From: Nitrospira sp.
Lineage (GTDB): Bacteria > Nitrospirota > Nitrospiria > Nitrospirales > Nitrospiraceae
NCBI GenBank assembly: GCA_029194725.1
Contig: JARFXQ010000005.1
Location: 62,001-126,000 of the forward strand
Length of the DNA stretch: 64,000 nt
Direction of reading: 5' to 3'
Below are positions 10,137 to 18,355 of the stretch, one piece after another. Numbering within the stretch: the first letter of the stretch is position 1; each line of letters begins with the position of its first letter. Made by a program: the position numbers and the translations under genes. Under the pieces are notes generated by a model that was not told the origin of the DNA, searched no databases, and worked only from the letters and a program-made list of their open reading frames with translations.

Positions 10137-10298
10137 ATGATGCTGTGCGATACCTGTTACGCTCAAGTCGTCAACGAAAAACTTCCGGACGCGAAGAACT
10201 TCGTGGCCGACTTCGAAGCCTTGCTGGATAGGATCTGCCCCGGCTGCACCGACATCAATCGCCCCCTCATCGACGACATGGCCGGCAGCGGAGAGTGA
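10137..10298 (+). CDS. Small hypothetical protein with two Cys-x2-Cys pairs
   Basis: 53 residues if started at the double ATG at 10137 (MMLCDTCYAQ), which follows GAGG; a start at 10089 would add 16 residues. Pairs CDTC and CPGC are about 35 residues apart, as in a zinc-binding knuckle. No family recognised. It converges with the secreted protein gene at 10313. Confidence 0.5.
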   Translation: MMLCDTCYAQVVNEKLPDAKNFVADFEALLDRICPGCTDINRPLIDDMAGSGE

Positions 10299-10312
10299 GA
10301 CTGGTTCGATTT

Positions 10313-10675
10313 TCACTGCGACTTGCACTCCGTCCCATTGAAGTACATACAGGTCGATTCGCCTGATTTGACCTTCCAGGTCTTGATCAGCGGACGTTGA
10401 TCCTCACCCCGCATCTCAACGACAAAATCCACGAGACCGGAAAGGGGTAGCTTTTCCATATGGGGCCTCGCGGCTTCCGGGACCTCGATATAGAATACTT
10501 TTCCGCTCGTGGAGATCAGGATCTGATTCTGCTCTTTGTCGATGTAAATGACGGGACTGTAAAAGCTACGGTCTTCAGCAAAGACCGCCGCCGTCGTTGA
10601 GACGGTCACGTACAGCACGAAGGAAAGACCATAGCTGAAGAATCGTCGTTGAATGCTCACCGCAACGCTCCTCAT
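10313..10675 (-). CDS. Small exported protein of unknown function
   Basis: 120 residues with a hydrophobic N-terminal segment ending ...AAVFA, a probable signal peptide, followed by a short beta-rich domain (YSPVIYIDKEQNQI). Two Cys near the C-terminus (CMYFNGTEC) could form a disulfide. It lies 58 bp after the JAMM gene on the same strand and could be the last gene of that operon or separate. Family not recognised. Confidence 0.6.
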   Translation of the reverse strand: MRSVAVSIQRRFFSYGLSFVLYVTVSTTAAVFAEDRSFYSPVIYIDKEQNQILISTSGKVFYIEVPEAARPHMEKLPLSGLVDFVVEMRGEDQRPLIKTWKVKSGESTCMYFNGTECKSQ

Positions 10676-10733
10676 TCAAGCTGCAAGGGCAGATTAGTAT
10701 ATTCTGATGACGATGTGAACCGTAAAATTTGGC

Positions 10734-11243
10734 TTAGCGGATGAGCACGTCGGCGGGAGTGACGCGACCGGATTTGATCCAATAGGTCCTCACGTCCGGT
10801 TCCGGCGTCATGAGGGAGACCAAAAGATAGGCGGGGAGGGGCAAGTTGATCTTGGGCCAAATCTCTTCGTAGTCTGTGGCAATTTTTATGTCGGTGATCG
10901 ACGGACGGGCCGGGTCGTGGGGATGCGAGTGATAGACGACCTGCAGATCGAGTCCTTGGTTGCGCATGTCTTTCTTCGCGGTTGAGAAATCCTGCATGTC
11001 CATCACGAAGGCGATTTCAGCCCGTTCAGTGGGCGAGAGCCGTTCAAGATGGGCGACTTTTGCCGAATCGAAGGACGACAGGTTTTGTGCGCCTTCCATG
11101 GCGACGATGTTCTTGATCCGATAGAGATGGCTGGCTACCCCATTGGTTCCAGCCAGGAGCCCGCAACATTCGTAAGGAGTGAGTTCGTTGGCATGGGCGA
11201 TGATGTCGTCGAGAATCTGTCGGGGAATGATGAGGTCGGCCAC
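10734..11243 (-). CDS. JAMM/Mov34 (MPN+) metallopeptidase
   Basis: 169 residues. Has the full JAMM zinc site: Glu25 in YECCGLLAG and the motif His105-x-His107-x7-Ser115-x2-Asp118. In bacteria such enzymes trim C-terminal residues from, or free amino acids attached to, ubiquitin-like sulfur carriers (Mec in the CysO pathway, QbsD, HcyD). It starts 1 bp after the end of the adjacent E1-like gene and shares an operon with two sulfur carriers, so a carrier is the likely substrate. Which of the two it acts on is not visible. Confidence 0.92.
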   Translation of the reverse strand: MADLIIPRQILDDIIAHANELTPYECCGLLAGTNGVASHLYRIKNIVAMEGAQNLSSFDSAKVAHLERLSPTERAEIAFVMDMQDFSTAKKDMRNQGLDLQVVYHSHPHDPARPSITDIKIATDYEEIWPKINLPLPAYLLVSLMTPEPDVRTYWIKSGRVTPADVLIR

Positions 11244-11244
11244 G

Positions 11245-12048
11245 TTAAATCGTGCAGGTGACGGTGTAGTCCAAACTCAGATCTTTGATCCTAGGATTGG
11301 GACCGCACAGAGGACAGGCCGGATCTTTTGGTCGGCCCACCTTTCGGAACTTCATCTCGAGGGCATCGTAGATCAACAATTTGTCCGCGATCGTCTCTCC
11401 GATGCCGAGGATTTCTTTGATCGCTTCTGACGCCTGGAGAATTCCCATCGTGCCGGCCAGGACACCAAGCACACCGGCCTCCTGACAATTCGGGACTAAC
11501 CCGGCCGGCGGGGGCTCAGGATAGAGACAGCGGTAGCAAGGATAACCTTGGTGCGGCTTGATCGTCGTCAGTTGGCCTTCGAACCGAAACATGCTGGCGG
11601 AAATCAGCGTTTTCTTGGCGAAGTAACAGGCGTCGTTCACCAGAAATCTTGTCGTAAAGTTGTCCGATCCGTCCAGCACGATGTCATATTGCAAGACGAG
11701 GGGGAGGATATTTTCCACATCGACCAGATGATGGTATGCATTGATCGTAATTTCAGGATTGATGGCCGACAAGGTTTTCCGGCCTGACTCAACCTTTGGC
11801 TGGCCAAGCGTCGCAGTCGAATGCATGATCTGTCGCTGCAGATTCGAGAGATCAACGACATCCCCATCAACCAGGCCGATTGTCCCAATGCCGGCGGCAG
11901 CAAGATACAGACCGGCCGGAGAGCCAAGCCCACCAGCGCCGATCAATAGGATTTTGGCCTTGTTCAACTTCAGTTGGCCTTTTCCTCCGACATCTTGGAG
12001 GATGATGTGCCGGCTGTAACGTTGGATTTGTTGTTCGGTCAGTTCCAT
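11245..12048 (-). CDS. E1-like adenylyltransferase, MoeB/ThiF/HesA family (copy 1)
   Basis: 267 residues. Nucleotide-binding motif GAGGLGSPAGLYLAAAG, YSRHIILQDVGGKGQ N-terminus, and two Cys pairs for structural zinc (CYRC near the middle, CPLC near the end). These enzymes adenylate the C-terminal glycine of MoaD/ThiS-like carriers before sulfur transfer. It is followed 1 bp later by the JAMM gene and preceded by an NIL-domain gene and a MoaD-like carrier, its probable partner. Paralogous to the protein at 13871-14689. Confidence 0.93.
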   Translation of the reverse strand: MELTEQQIQRYSRHIILQDVGGKGQLKLNKAKILLIGAGGLGSPAGLYLAAAGIGTIGLVDGDVVDLSNLQRQIMHSTATLGQPKVESGRKTLSAINPEITINAYHHLVDVENILPLVLQYDIVLDGSDNFTTRFLVNDACYFAKKTLISASMFRFEGQLTTIKPHQGYPCYRCLYPEPPPAGLVPNCQEAGVLGVLAGTMGILQASEAIKEILGIGETIADKLLIYDALEMKFRKVGRPKDPACPLCGPNPRIKDLSLDYTVTCTI

Positions 12049-12083
12049 GTGAAACCGTTGCTCGTCAAACGGCAGGTGATTTG

Positions 12084-12323
12084 CTACTCGACCACATTCA
12101 ATTCGATCGGATCGACGACGCAGCCTTTGGCTCGCAGCCCGGCGACGGCTCGTTCAATTTCCATTGTGTCACCCGATAACTCCACATCCGCCCAGCCCGT
12201 GGTGTCGCGAACATCGGCCCGCCGGACATCGGTTACGACGTTATACTCTCGCCCGATCTGATAAATAATCGGCTCTCTTATCTTGTCCTCAGGAAAACGA
12301 ATATGGAAACGCAGATGTGACAT
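12084..12323 (-). CDS. NIL-domain protein
   Basis: 79 residues, all one domain: beta-alpha-beta-beta-alpha-beta with FPEDKIREPIIYQIGREYNV and WADVELSGDTMEIERAVAGL, matching the NIL domain otherwise found at the C-terminus of MetN-type methionine ABC ATPases, where it binds methionine. As a stand-alone protein in a sulfur-assimilation operon (2 bp after the carrier gene) it may sense a sulfur amino acid. That role is inferred. Confidence 0.85.
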   Translation of the reverse strand: MSHLRFHIRFPEDKIREPIIYQIGREYNVVTDVRRADVRDTTGWADVELSGDTMEIERAVAGLRAKGCVVDPIELNVVE

Positions 12324-12325
12324 GG

Positions 12326-12598
12326 CTATCCTCCCGCGATCGCCGGAACGATGGAAACCTCATCGCCATCCTTGAGGGAGGTGTCTTTTCCCTTGAGAAA
12401 ACGAATGTCTTCTTCGTTGACATAAATGTTCACGAAGCGACGGAGTTCTCCCGTTTCATCGCACAGGCGATCTTTTATGCCGGGATGTGTGCTGTTCAAC
12501 ACCTCGATCATTTCCACCACGCTACCGGCTTTCGTCTCGACTTCGCCCTGGCCTTTGGTCAAGGGGCGAAGTGGGGTTGGAATACGAACTTTAATCAT
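12326..12598 (-). CDS. MoaD/ThiS-family sulfur carrier ending in Gly-Gly
   Basis: 90 residues, beta-grasp fold pattern, ending [10 protein letters not shown], so the diglycine is ready for adenylation without trimming. Its start overlaps the end of the threonine synthase gene by 4 nt, implying translational coupling. No molybdopterin genes (moaE, moaA, moaC) are near, so a role in amino-acid sulfur transfer, as for CysO, is more likely than molybdenum cofactor synthesis. Confidence 0.9.
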   Translation of the reverse strand: MIKVRIPTPLRPLTKGQGEVETKAGSVVEMIEVLNSTHPGIKDRLCDETGELRRFVNIYVNEEDIRFLKGKDTSLKDGDEVSIVPAIAGG

Positions 12599-13845
12599 GC
12601 GTCACCACCACCGTTCTTTCCCATCTTAAATGTCTTTTCGAAGTCCACCAGGCTGGGCTGAATGCGTACTGGGCGACCGACTGAGTCGATCACCGCTTCC
12701 TGGGTCTTCAATCCATTGCCGGTGACATAGGCCACCGTCACCTCATCTTTTTTGATCACGCCTTGCTTGACGAGCTTCTTGAGCACACCGATCGTGACGC
12801 CTCCAGCTGTTTCCGCGAAGATCCCTTCGGTTTGGGCCAGGAGCTGAATGCCTTCCACGACTTCCTCATCCGTCACCATATCCATGGACCCATGACTCTC
12901 GGCGGTGGCTTTGAGTGCATAGTAGCCATCGGCAGGATTCCCGATCGCGAGAGATTTAGCGATCGTTTGCGGCTTCACCGGCTTGAAGAAATCCCGTCCC
13001 GCCTTGAACGCGGTAGAAATCGGTGAACAGCCTTCTGCTTGGGCGCCGTTAATCTTTGTGTGAACGTAGTCGATGAGGCCCAAAGCCTTCATCTCATGCA
13101 GACCTTTCCAAATCTTGGTCAGGAGCGAGCCGGAAGCCATTGGAATGACGACTTGATCCGGTGTTTTCCAGCCCAGTTGTTCCACCGTCTCAAAGGCAAG
13201 GGTCTTTGAGCCTTCTGCGTAATATGGACGAATGTTGATGTTTACGAATGCCCAACCATGTTCCCCCGCGATCTCGCTGCAGAGACGGTTGACATCGTCA
13301 TAGTTGCCTTCTATCTCGACGACGTGCGGCTTATAAATCAGATTGCCGAGCACCTTCGCGGCCTCAAGGTCGCCGGGGATGAACACGTAGCAGTGTAGAT
13401 TGGCGGACGCGGCATGGGCGGCGACCGAGTTCGCCAAATTGCCGGTCGATGCGCAAGCTACTGTTTCAAAGCCGAGCTCGCGCGCGCGCGTGAGGGCCAC
13501 GGCGACGACGCGATCTTTAAACGACAGGGTTGGATGGTTCACCGTGTCGTTTTTGATGTAGAGCTCGTCGAGCCCAAGATAGGCGCCGAGATTTTTGGCG
13601 CGTACGAGCGGGGTGAATCCGGCATGTGGACCCACGAAGTTCGTCCCTTCGACCGGCAGCAGGTCGAGGTAGCGCCACATGCTGCGCGGACCATCCTCGA
13701 TCTTTTTACGCGAAATGGTCTTCTTGATCTCGTCGTAGTTGTACTTCACCTCAAGGGGACCGAAGCACATTTCGCAGACGTGGATCGCCTTCGTCGGGTA
13801 TTCCTTGCCACACTCACGGCAAACCAACGCTTTCATTTTGCTCAT
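12595..13845 (-). CDS. thrC: Threonine synthase (PLP fold type II)
   Basis: 416 residues from the ATG at 13845, which has AAGGTGG 7 nt upstream; an in-frame GTG at 13851 lies too close to that site. The N-terminus is a four-Cys zinc ribbon (CREC...CEMC), followed by the PLP domain with LSFKDR (Schiff-base Lys) and [15 protein letters not shown]. The family converts O-phosphohomoserine to threonine. Its fusion by 4-nt overlap to a sulfur-carrier gene raises the possibility that it, or a relative, uses a carrier thiocarboxylate on O-phosphohomoserine to make homocysteine. That is inference. Confidence 0.9.
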   Translation of the reverse strand: MSKMKALVCRECGKEYPTKAIHVCEMCFGPLEVKYNYDEIKKTISRKKIEDGPRSMWRYLDLLPVEGTNFVGPHAGFTPLVRAKNLGAYLGLDELYIKNDTVNHPTLSFKDRVVAVALTRARELGFETVACASTGNLANSVAAHAASANLHCYVFIPGDLEAAKVLGNLIYKPHVVEIEGNYDDVNRLCSEIAGEHGWAFVNINIRPYYAEGSKTLAFETVEQLGWKTPDQVVIPMASGSLLTKIWKGLHEMKALGLIDYVHTKINGAQAEGCSPISTAFKAGRDFFKPVKPQTIAKSLAIGNPADGYYALKATAESHGSMDMVTDEEVVEGIQLLAQTEGIFAETAGGVTIGVLKKLVKQGVIKKDEVTVAYVTGNGLKTQEAVIDSVGRPVRIQPSLVDFEKTFKMGKNGGGDA

Positions 13846-13870
13846 CGTCACACCACCTTATTATCAAACG

Positions 13871-14689
13871 CTATGCAGATGGACGCATGTCGCATCCGGC
13901 ATAGGGGTCCCCATCGTCGAACAACTCGGTAATCGTGGGATGTTCCCCGCAGAGCGCACAATTCGGATTTCGTCGGACCTTGATTTCTCGGAACTGAGTT
14001 TTGCGCGCATCGAAGTCGAGCAGACGGTCCGTCAACGGTCGTCCAATACCCAAGACAAGTTTCAATGCTTCTGTTGCCTGGATCGTTCCGATAATGCCTG
14101 CCAAGACCCCGATGACTCCAGCCTCTTGGCAGGATGCGACCAAACCAGACGGCGGAGGCGTTTTGAACACGCAACGATAGCAAGCTGACTGCTTCGGGAT
14201 GATGGTCGTGACACGTCCATCGAATCGTAGAATGCCGCCATGGACCAGCGATTTCCCCGCGAAGAAACAGGCGTCGTTGATCAGAAACTTTGCCGTGAAA
14301 TTATCGACACCGTCGATCACAACATCGTAGTCGCCGAAGATCTTAATGGCGTTGCCGGCCGTGAGCCGTTCTTCGTACATCGACACGGAGACATCGGGGT
14401 TCAACGCCTGGATCTTTTCCTTGCCCGAGAGGACCTTAGGACGGCCCACATCGGGGGTATGGTGAAGAATTTGACGTTGGAGGTTGGTTAGATCCACCAC
14501 ATCGCTGTCGATCAATCCAATGGTGCCGACTCCTGCTGCGGCCAAATAGAGTGCTGCAGGGGAGCCGAGACCACCGGCACCGACCAGAAGAATCCGCGAT
14601 TTGGCGATTTTCTTCTGCCCCTTGCCGCCGACTTCAGGTAGCAGGATATGCCGGCTGTACCGGTTGATTTGTTCTTCAGTAAATTCCAT
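13871..14689 (-). CDS. E1-like adenylyltransferase, MoeB/ThiF family (copy 2)
   Basis: 272 residues, same architecture as the copy at 11245: YSRHILLPEVGGKGQ, GAGGLGSPAALYLAAAG, zinc pairs CYRC and CALC. The last 20 or so residues after the second zinc pair, including a further Cys, are not in copy 1. It lies between cysK and thrC, so its partner may be the ThiS-like carrier at 15704. Two E1 paralogues in one operon suggest dedicated carrier-E1 pairs. Confidence 0.93.
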   Translation of the reverse strand: MEFTEEQINRYSRHILLPEVGGKGQKKIAKSRILLVGAGGLGSPAALYLAAAGVGTIGLIDSDVVDLTNLQRQILHHTPDVGRPKVLSGKEKIQALNPDVSVSMYEERLTAGNAIKIFGDYDVVIDGVDNFTAKFLINDACFFAGKSLVHGGILRFDGRVTTIIPKQSACYRCVFKTPPPSGLVASCQEAGVIGVLAGIIGTIQATEALKLVLGIGRPLTDRLLDFDARKTQFREIKVRRNPNCALCGEHPTITELFDDGDPYAGCDMRPSA

Positions 14690-14777
14690 CGTCAGCCTGT
14701 GATGCGTGATCAGTGATGCGTGATGAGCTTGTTAGTGACTTGGTTGATACTCATCACTCTTCACCCATCACCGTTCA
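14690..14777. repeat. Short repeat with possible hairpin between cysK and moeB copy 2
   Basis: On the plus strand TGATGCGTGAT occurs twice in the first 40 bp and related TCATCAC words occur on the other side. On the transcribed strand GTGATGAG can pair with CTCATCAC across about 22 nt. It could modulate expression within the operon or be a small intergenic repeat. Nothing further can be said from this sequence. Confidence 0.4.
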
Positions 14778-15707
14778 CTAGATGTTGAAGTACTTTTCAA
14801 TGCTGATGTAGCGCTCGCCTGTATCGCACAGGATCGTGACGATATTCTTGCCTGGTCCCAGTTCATCGGCGATCTTTTGGGCAGCGAACACATTGGCACC
14901 GGCTGAAATGCCCACCAGCAGGCCCTCTTTCTTCGAGAGCTGTTTCGCGGTCTGATAGGCCTCGTCGTCCGTCACGGTGATCACGCGGTCGAGAATTTTC
15001 CTGTTGAGGACCTTGGGAATAAAGCCCGCCCCGATCCCTTGAATCTTGTGCGGTCCAGGATCGCCGCCGGACAAGACCGGCGAGGTCGCCGGTTCGACGG
15101 CAATCACTTTGATTTGTGGGTTCTTTTCTTTGAAGACCTCACCGCATCCTGTGATAGTTCCACCTGTTCCAACAGCCGCCACAAACGCATCGATGTTCCC
15201 TCCGAGCGCGTCCCAAATCTCCGGTGCCGTCGTCATCCTGTGCATAGCGGGATTGGCGGCATTCGAGAATTGATCCGGCATAAAGTATGAAGGATTTTGG
15301 GCTAAGATGCTTTCCGCCTCCTTAATAGAACCTTTCATGCCCTCCCAGGCCGGTGTCAGAACCAGCTGTGCACCATACGACGACAGCAAGCTCGCCCGCT
15401 CCATGCTCATACTTTCCGGCATCACGAGGATAAGTTTGTACCCGCGCACTGCTGCGACTAACGCCAATCCGATACCCGTGTTCCCACTGGTCGGCTCAAC
15501 GATGGTTCCGCCCGGCTTAAGCTTCCCCTGCTGTTCCGCCTCGTTGATCATATTGAGGCAGATCCGATCCTTGACGCTGCCGCCCGGGTTGAAAAACTCG
15601 ACCTTCCCGTAAATGGTTGCCGAGCCAGGCTTTGAAAGCCGGTTTAACCGTACAAGCGGAGTCTTGCCGATCAGCTCGGTGATATCGTTGTGCAGCGCCG
15701 TACTCAC
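14778..15707 (-). CDS. cysK: Cysteine synthase, CysK type
   Basis: 309 residues, GTG start overlapping the upstream carrier gene by 4 nt. PLP motifs GGSVKDR (Lys), TSGNTGIGLA and GTGGTITGCGE are intact, and the KIQGIGAGFIP segment is typical of O-acetylserine sulfhydrylases of the CysK branch. The family makes cysteine from O-acetylserine and sulfide. Coupling to a ThiS-like carrier suggests sulfur may instead be delivered as a carrier thiocarboxylate, as shown for mycobacterial CysM with CysO. That part is inferred from context. Confidence 0.94.
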   Translation of the reverse strand: MSTALHNDITELIGKTPLVRLNRLSKPGSATIYGKVEFFNPGGSVKDRICLNMINEAEQQGKLKPGGTIVEPTSGNTGIGLALVAAVRGYKLILVMPESMSMERASLLSSYGAQLVLTPAWEGMKGSIKEAESILAQNPSYFMPDQFSNAANPAMHRMTTAPEIWDALGGNIDAFVAAVGTGGTITGCGEVFKEKNPQIKVIAVEPATSPVLSGGDPGPHKIQGIGAGFIPKVLNRKILDRVITVTDDEAYQTAKQLSKKEGLLVGISAGANVFAAQKIADELGPGKNIVTILCDTGERYISIEKYFNI

Positions 15708-15916
15708 CGCCCCCCTCCCATATAGAAGAGGAATTCCACATGGTCTCCTTCATTGAGGTGAGTCGTGGCAAGATGGTCACGATCCAGTACCTTGTCGTTG
15801 ACCTCGACGGCAACCATCTGCGGCTCGATGGCCTTTGTCTTCAGTAAATCGAGGACGGTTCCACTCTGGATCTCTTCAGGCTTTCCATTGATCTTGACCT
15901 GCACAGAATCTCCCAA
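15704..15916 (-). CDS. ThiS/MoaD-like sulfur carrier with an extra C-terminal Arg
   Basis: 70 residues, beta-grasp pattern (VQVKINGKPEEIQSGTVLDLL). The C-terminus is YMGGGR, so one residue follows the glycine run. Carriers need a free terminal Gly-Gly, so Arg would have to be removed; the operon contains a JAMM peptidase that could do it. First gene of the operon, overlapping cysK by 4 nt. The short size fits ThiS as well, but no thiG or thiH is near. Confidence 0.88.
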   Translation of the reverse strand: MGDSVQVKINGKPEEIQSGTVLDLLKTKAIEPQMVAVEVNDKVLDRDHLATTHLNEGDHVEFLFYMGGGR

Positions 15917-16066
15917 GTTGGCTTAGAGATTAAAGAATTTTGAACGTAGCAAAGGCACGCGCTGCTTGTCAAGGTGGCCATGTTTGCCGTTAGATCCATG
16001 AACTGAAGATTTGGATTCATTTCGCCCTGCATGCAGGGGTGGATACTGTCACAGAGGCTCGGCCGT

Positions 16067-16444
16067 CTACTGAGTGCTTGGCGTGATGGGAAGTCGACGT
16101 AGTCGGTACCGGGTTTCTTCTACGGTGACAATCGCACCGGTGGTCAAGGCCTCACGGCATTCAGTGAGCACCTGCAGCAAGCGAGGGATGACAGAAGCAG
16201 GCGTTTGGTTTTGGAGTCGGAGAAGGATCACACTGGGCAACGCATAGGCGCCCAGCGCCAGAAGGTCGGCAAAGTCGAGATCGGACGTAATGACCAGACG
16301 CTCTTCGCGTCGGGCCTTCTCGAGAATGAGCGGGTCAGATAACCGCTGAAGCCCCTCTTCACTCAAATGTCGAACATCGTGACCATGCTGGCGGAGGGCA
16401 TGTGCCGTGCTCAACGCAAGGCCCATATCAGCCAAACACTTCAC
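16067..16444 (-). CDS. DUF5615 PIN-like protein, probable toxin
   Basis: 125 residues. Start KCLADMGLALSTAHALRQHGHDV and the segment VITSDLDFADLLALG carry the acidic residues of the PIN-like DUF5615 fold. It overlaps the DUF433 gene upstream by 4 nt; this gene pair is a recurrent toxin-antitoxin arrangement in which the PIN-like protein is thought to be the RNase toxin. The activity is inferred from family and context. Confidence 0.82.
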   Translation of the reverse strand: MKCLADMGLALSTAHALRQHGHDVRHLSEEGLQRLSDPLILEKARREERLVITSDLDFADLLALGAYALPSVILLRLQNQTPASVIPRLLQVLTECREALTTGAIVTVEETRYRLRRLPITPSTQ

Positions 16445-16677
16445 AAGGGAGTTTCCGAGAGCGGATGCAGTTCCTCATTGGTTAGGGCTGCGGCGTATTG
16501 CAGGGCTTGACGGATATCATCCGCCTCGAGGAGGGGGTATTCTTTCAAAATCTCTCCGGCGGACATGCCGTTGGCCACAAGATTTACGAGTAACGAGACG
16601 CTCACTCGCATTCCGCGAATACAGGCTCGCCCGCCGAGTATCTGAGGGTCGAAGGTGATCCGGTCGTATGCGGTCAT
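16441..16677 (-). CDS. DUF433 protein, probable antitoxin
   Basis: 78 residues from the ATG at 16677, preceded by AAGGAG at 8 nt; the longer in-frame start at 16710 lacks this. Contains the DUF433 pattern ITFDPQILGGRACIRGMRVSV and EILKEYPLLEADDIRQAL, a winged-helix-like fold. It is the first gene of the pair with the DUF5615 protein and probably neutralises it and represses the operon. Confidence 0.85.
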   Translation of the reverse strand: MTAYDRITFDPQILGGRACIRGMRVSVSLLVNLVANGMSAGEILKEYPLLEADDIRQALQYAAALTNEELHPLSETPL

Positions 16678-16817
16678 GAGGCACTCCTTGTCAGGAAGTG
16701 TAGCCGACACAAGAAAGGAAATCCAGCTGCGGATTTCGTGACGCCCACGCGTTGACCGAGCAAGGCCAGGCAGGGGGCGCTGTATGGGTTACGCTGGTGG
16801 GCCGGAGAGGGGGCCAG

Positions 16818-16965
16818 AAAAGGGGACATTCTACTTTTCATGCGCCTCCGTGGGCGCCCACAGGGATTGACACTGATCTCCAGTCCCAGCCGCCGTGCCA
16901 TCCGCTGGACCCAGGCCGCACCCCAAACGGCGTCCCGTCTACAGAAAAGTAGAATGTCCACTTTT
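16818..16965. mobile_element. 148-bp MITE-like element with 22-bp inverted ends
   Basis: The left end 16818-16839 and right end 16944-16965 are inverted copies matching at 21 of 22 positions (core GGACATTCTACTTTTC and its complement). The interior, read on the minus strand, encodes AWVQRMARRLGLE and NPCGRPRRR, resembling the C-terminus of REP-associated Y1 transposases. It looks like a deletion derivative of such an element or a small non-autonomous one. No target duplication was recognised. Confidence 0.6.
16838..16945 (-). pseudogene. Fragment of a REP-associated (Y1) transposase, C-terminal end
   Basis: Only about 35 codons remain: AVWGAAWVQRMARRLGLEIS followed by GRPRRR. The W-R-A-LGLE...GRPR pattern is the usual C-terminal tail of these enzymes. 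The catalytic HUH and Tyr regions are absent. It lies between the inverted ends described for 16818-16965. Confidence 0.5.
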
Positions 16966-17581
16966 CATTCTCCCTCCGTTGACCCCAGGATTCCGAAGGA
17001 AACGGGATGTCGCATCACTGTCGAAGGGGTTGATGACTTATTTGAAACGTACTCGGCCAAATCGGTTATCCATCCCAACGGACGCCTGGAGCTGAAGCCC
17101 TGAGGAGTCAGGGAGTTCTCGATCTTGGACGTTGATGGAAACTTGGTCACTTTCCAACAGGCTGTGGCTTAACAACCCGTTCGAGCGGACGGCTGCAAGC
17201 GCGCTTCGCTTGCTTGCAGTGTCCTCACTCACTACGCTCATCGGCCGCCGCTGATGCTGAGCGTTAGCTTCCAGCAGCCGCTTCCTGCTAGACTGAGCAT
17301 GTCATTGCATTTTCAGTTTACGTAGAAACGTCCGTGATTAGCTACATATGTGGCCAGACCGAGGTGGCCAGCCCGAGCCGGGACATTGTTACTGCGGCTC
17401 CGCAAACCATCACTCAGGAGTGGTGGAATGAGGCGAGAGGGCGCTATGAGACTTACATTTCCGTCCTGGTAGTGGAGGAAGTCAAGCTCCTCGCCGGCTC
17501 CTCAACTTGAGTGTTAGGCAGATCTTGGAGACGGTTGGGATCCGACTAAACGTTACCGTCGAGGAAAATGAAGGGGTGACG
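16966..17581. other. About 615 bp without a recognised gene
   Basis: Contains a short frame ending at 17103 (DDLFETYSAKSVIHPNGRLELKP) that is too short to assign and may be the tail of a lost gene. The stretch near 17180-17290 is rich in palindromic GC words (AAGCGCGCTTCGCTTGC). The ribosome binding site of the next gene (AAGGGG) is at its right end. Confidence 0.4.
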
Positions 17582-17797
17582 ATGAAGAACGAATTCACGG
17601 CGATCATCGAGCGCGAAGGGGAATGGTACATTGCTTACTGCCCAGAAATCCCAGGGGCAAATGGTCAGGGTATGACCAAGGCGGAAGTCCGGAAAAGCTT
17701 AACGGAGGCCATTTCTTTGATCCTTGAGGACAGGCGCAAGGATGGTCTGCGTGGTGTGCCACGGGATGCGGTGTGTGAGAAGGTCACGGTCAGGTGA
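17582..17797 (+). CDS. hicB: HicB-family antitoxin
   Basis: 72 residues from the ATG at 17582 (MKNEFTAIIEREGEWYIAYC), preceded by AAGGGG. The partial RNase H-like fold pattern (WYIAYCPEIPGANGQGMT, then ALTEAI-like helix SLTEAISLILEDRR) matches HicB. The longer in-frame reading from 17507 has no ribosome site. It precedes its toxin with a 4-nt overlap, the B-then-A order, unlike the hicA-hicB copies at 24.7 and 30.6 kb. No DNA-binding domain is visible at the C-terminus. Confidence 0.85.
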   Translation: MKNEFTAIIEREGEWYIAYCPEIPGANGQGMTKAEVRKSLTEAISLILEDRRKDGLRGVPRDAVCEKVTVR

Positions 17798-17991
17798 AAC
17801 CGGGTGACCTGCTTCGCCATCTGAGGCGATACGGCTGCGGGCTCAAGCGGAAAGGGCGAGCGCATTCGCGGTGGATAAACCCAGCGACTGGCGCAGTTGA
17901 GGCTGTGCCGCGGCACACCGAGATTCCCAACAAGCTGGCTCAGAAAATCTGTCGGGGTTTGTCTATACCTGAGATCGGTGGTGAACAGTAG
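17794..17991 (+). CDS. hicA: HicA-family mRNA interferase toxin
   Basis: 65 residues, GTG start within a GTGA overlap. The double-stranded RNA-binding-like fold is indicated by KPGDLLRHLRRYGCGLKRKG, the catalytic His in RAHSRW, and PRHTEIPNKLAQKICRGL. The family cleaves mRNA when not bound by HicB. Apparently intact, unlike the two other hicA copies in the window. Confidence 0.85.
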   Translation: MKPGDLLRHLRRYGCGLKRKGRAHSRWINPATGAVEAVPRHTEIPNKLAQKICRGLSIPEIGGEQ

Positions 17992-18355
17992 CCTGCCTAA
18001 CACACGGCTGAACCTGGCGGTAGGAACTGTTCGAAACGTACGCCACAGGTTAGCTGACCGTCAGCAATCCTCCTCTGTTCACAGAGCCCGACGCATGGAG
18101 TGGAGGAAGTATTGAGCTTTTGATGCCGCTTGGGCAGTCGACGCAAGAGGAGCAGCTCCACGCGTTTGCCGGTCCGCAGGGCGGTGAGTCCATGATCGAA
18201 GAGCGGCTGATCGATGCATGAGAGTCAGTCAGCCGGACTCCTTATTGCACTTGAGACGCAAGAAAAGTAGCCTTGACTTTGATCCGGCTCGTCGCCACTA
18301 TGCCCGCTCCAAGGATGCCAGAGGGCGACCGATGTCGCACCCCAATGATAGACAC

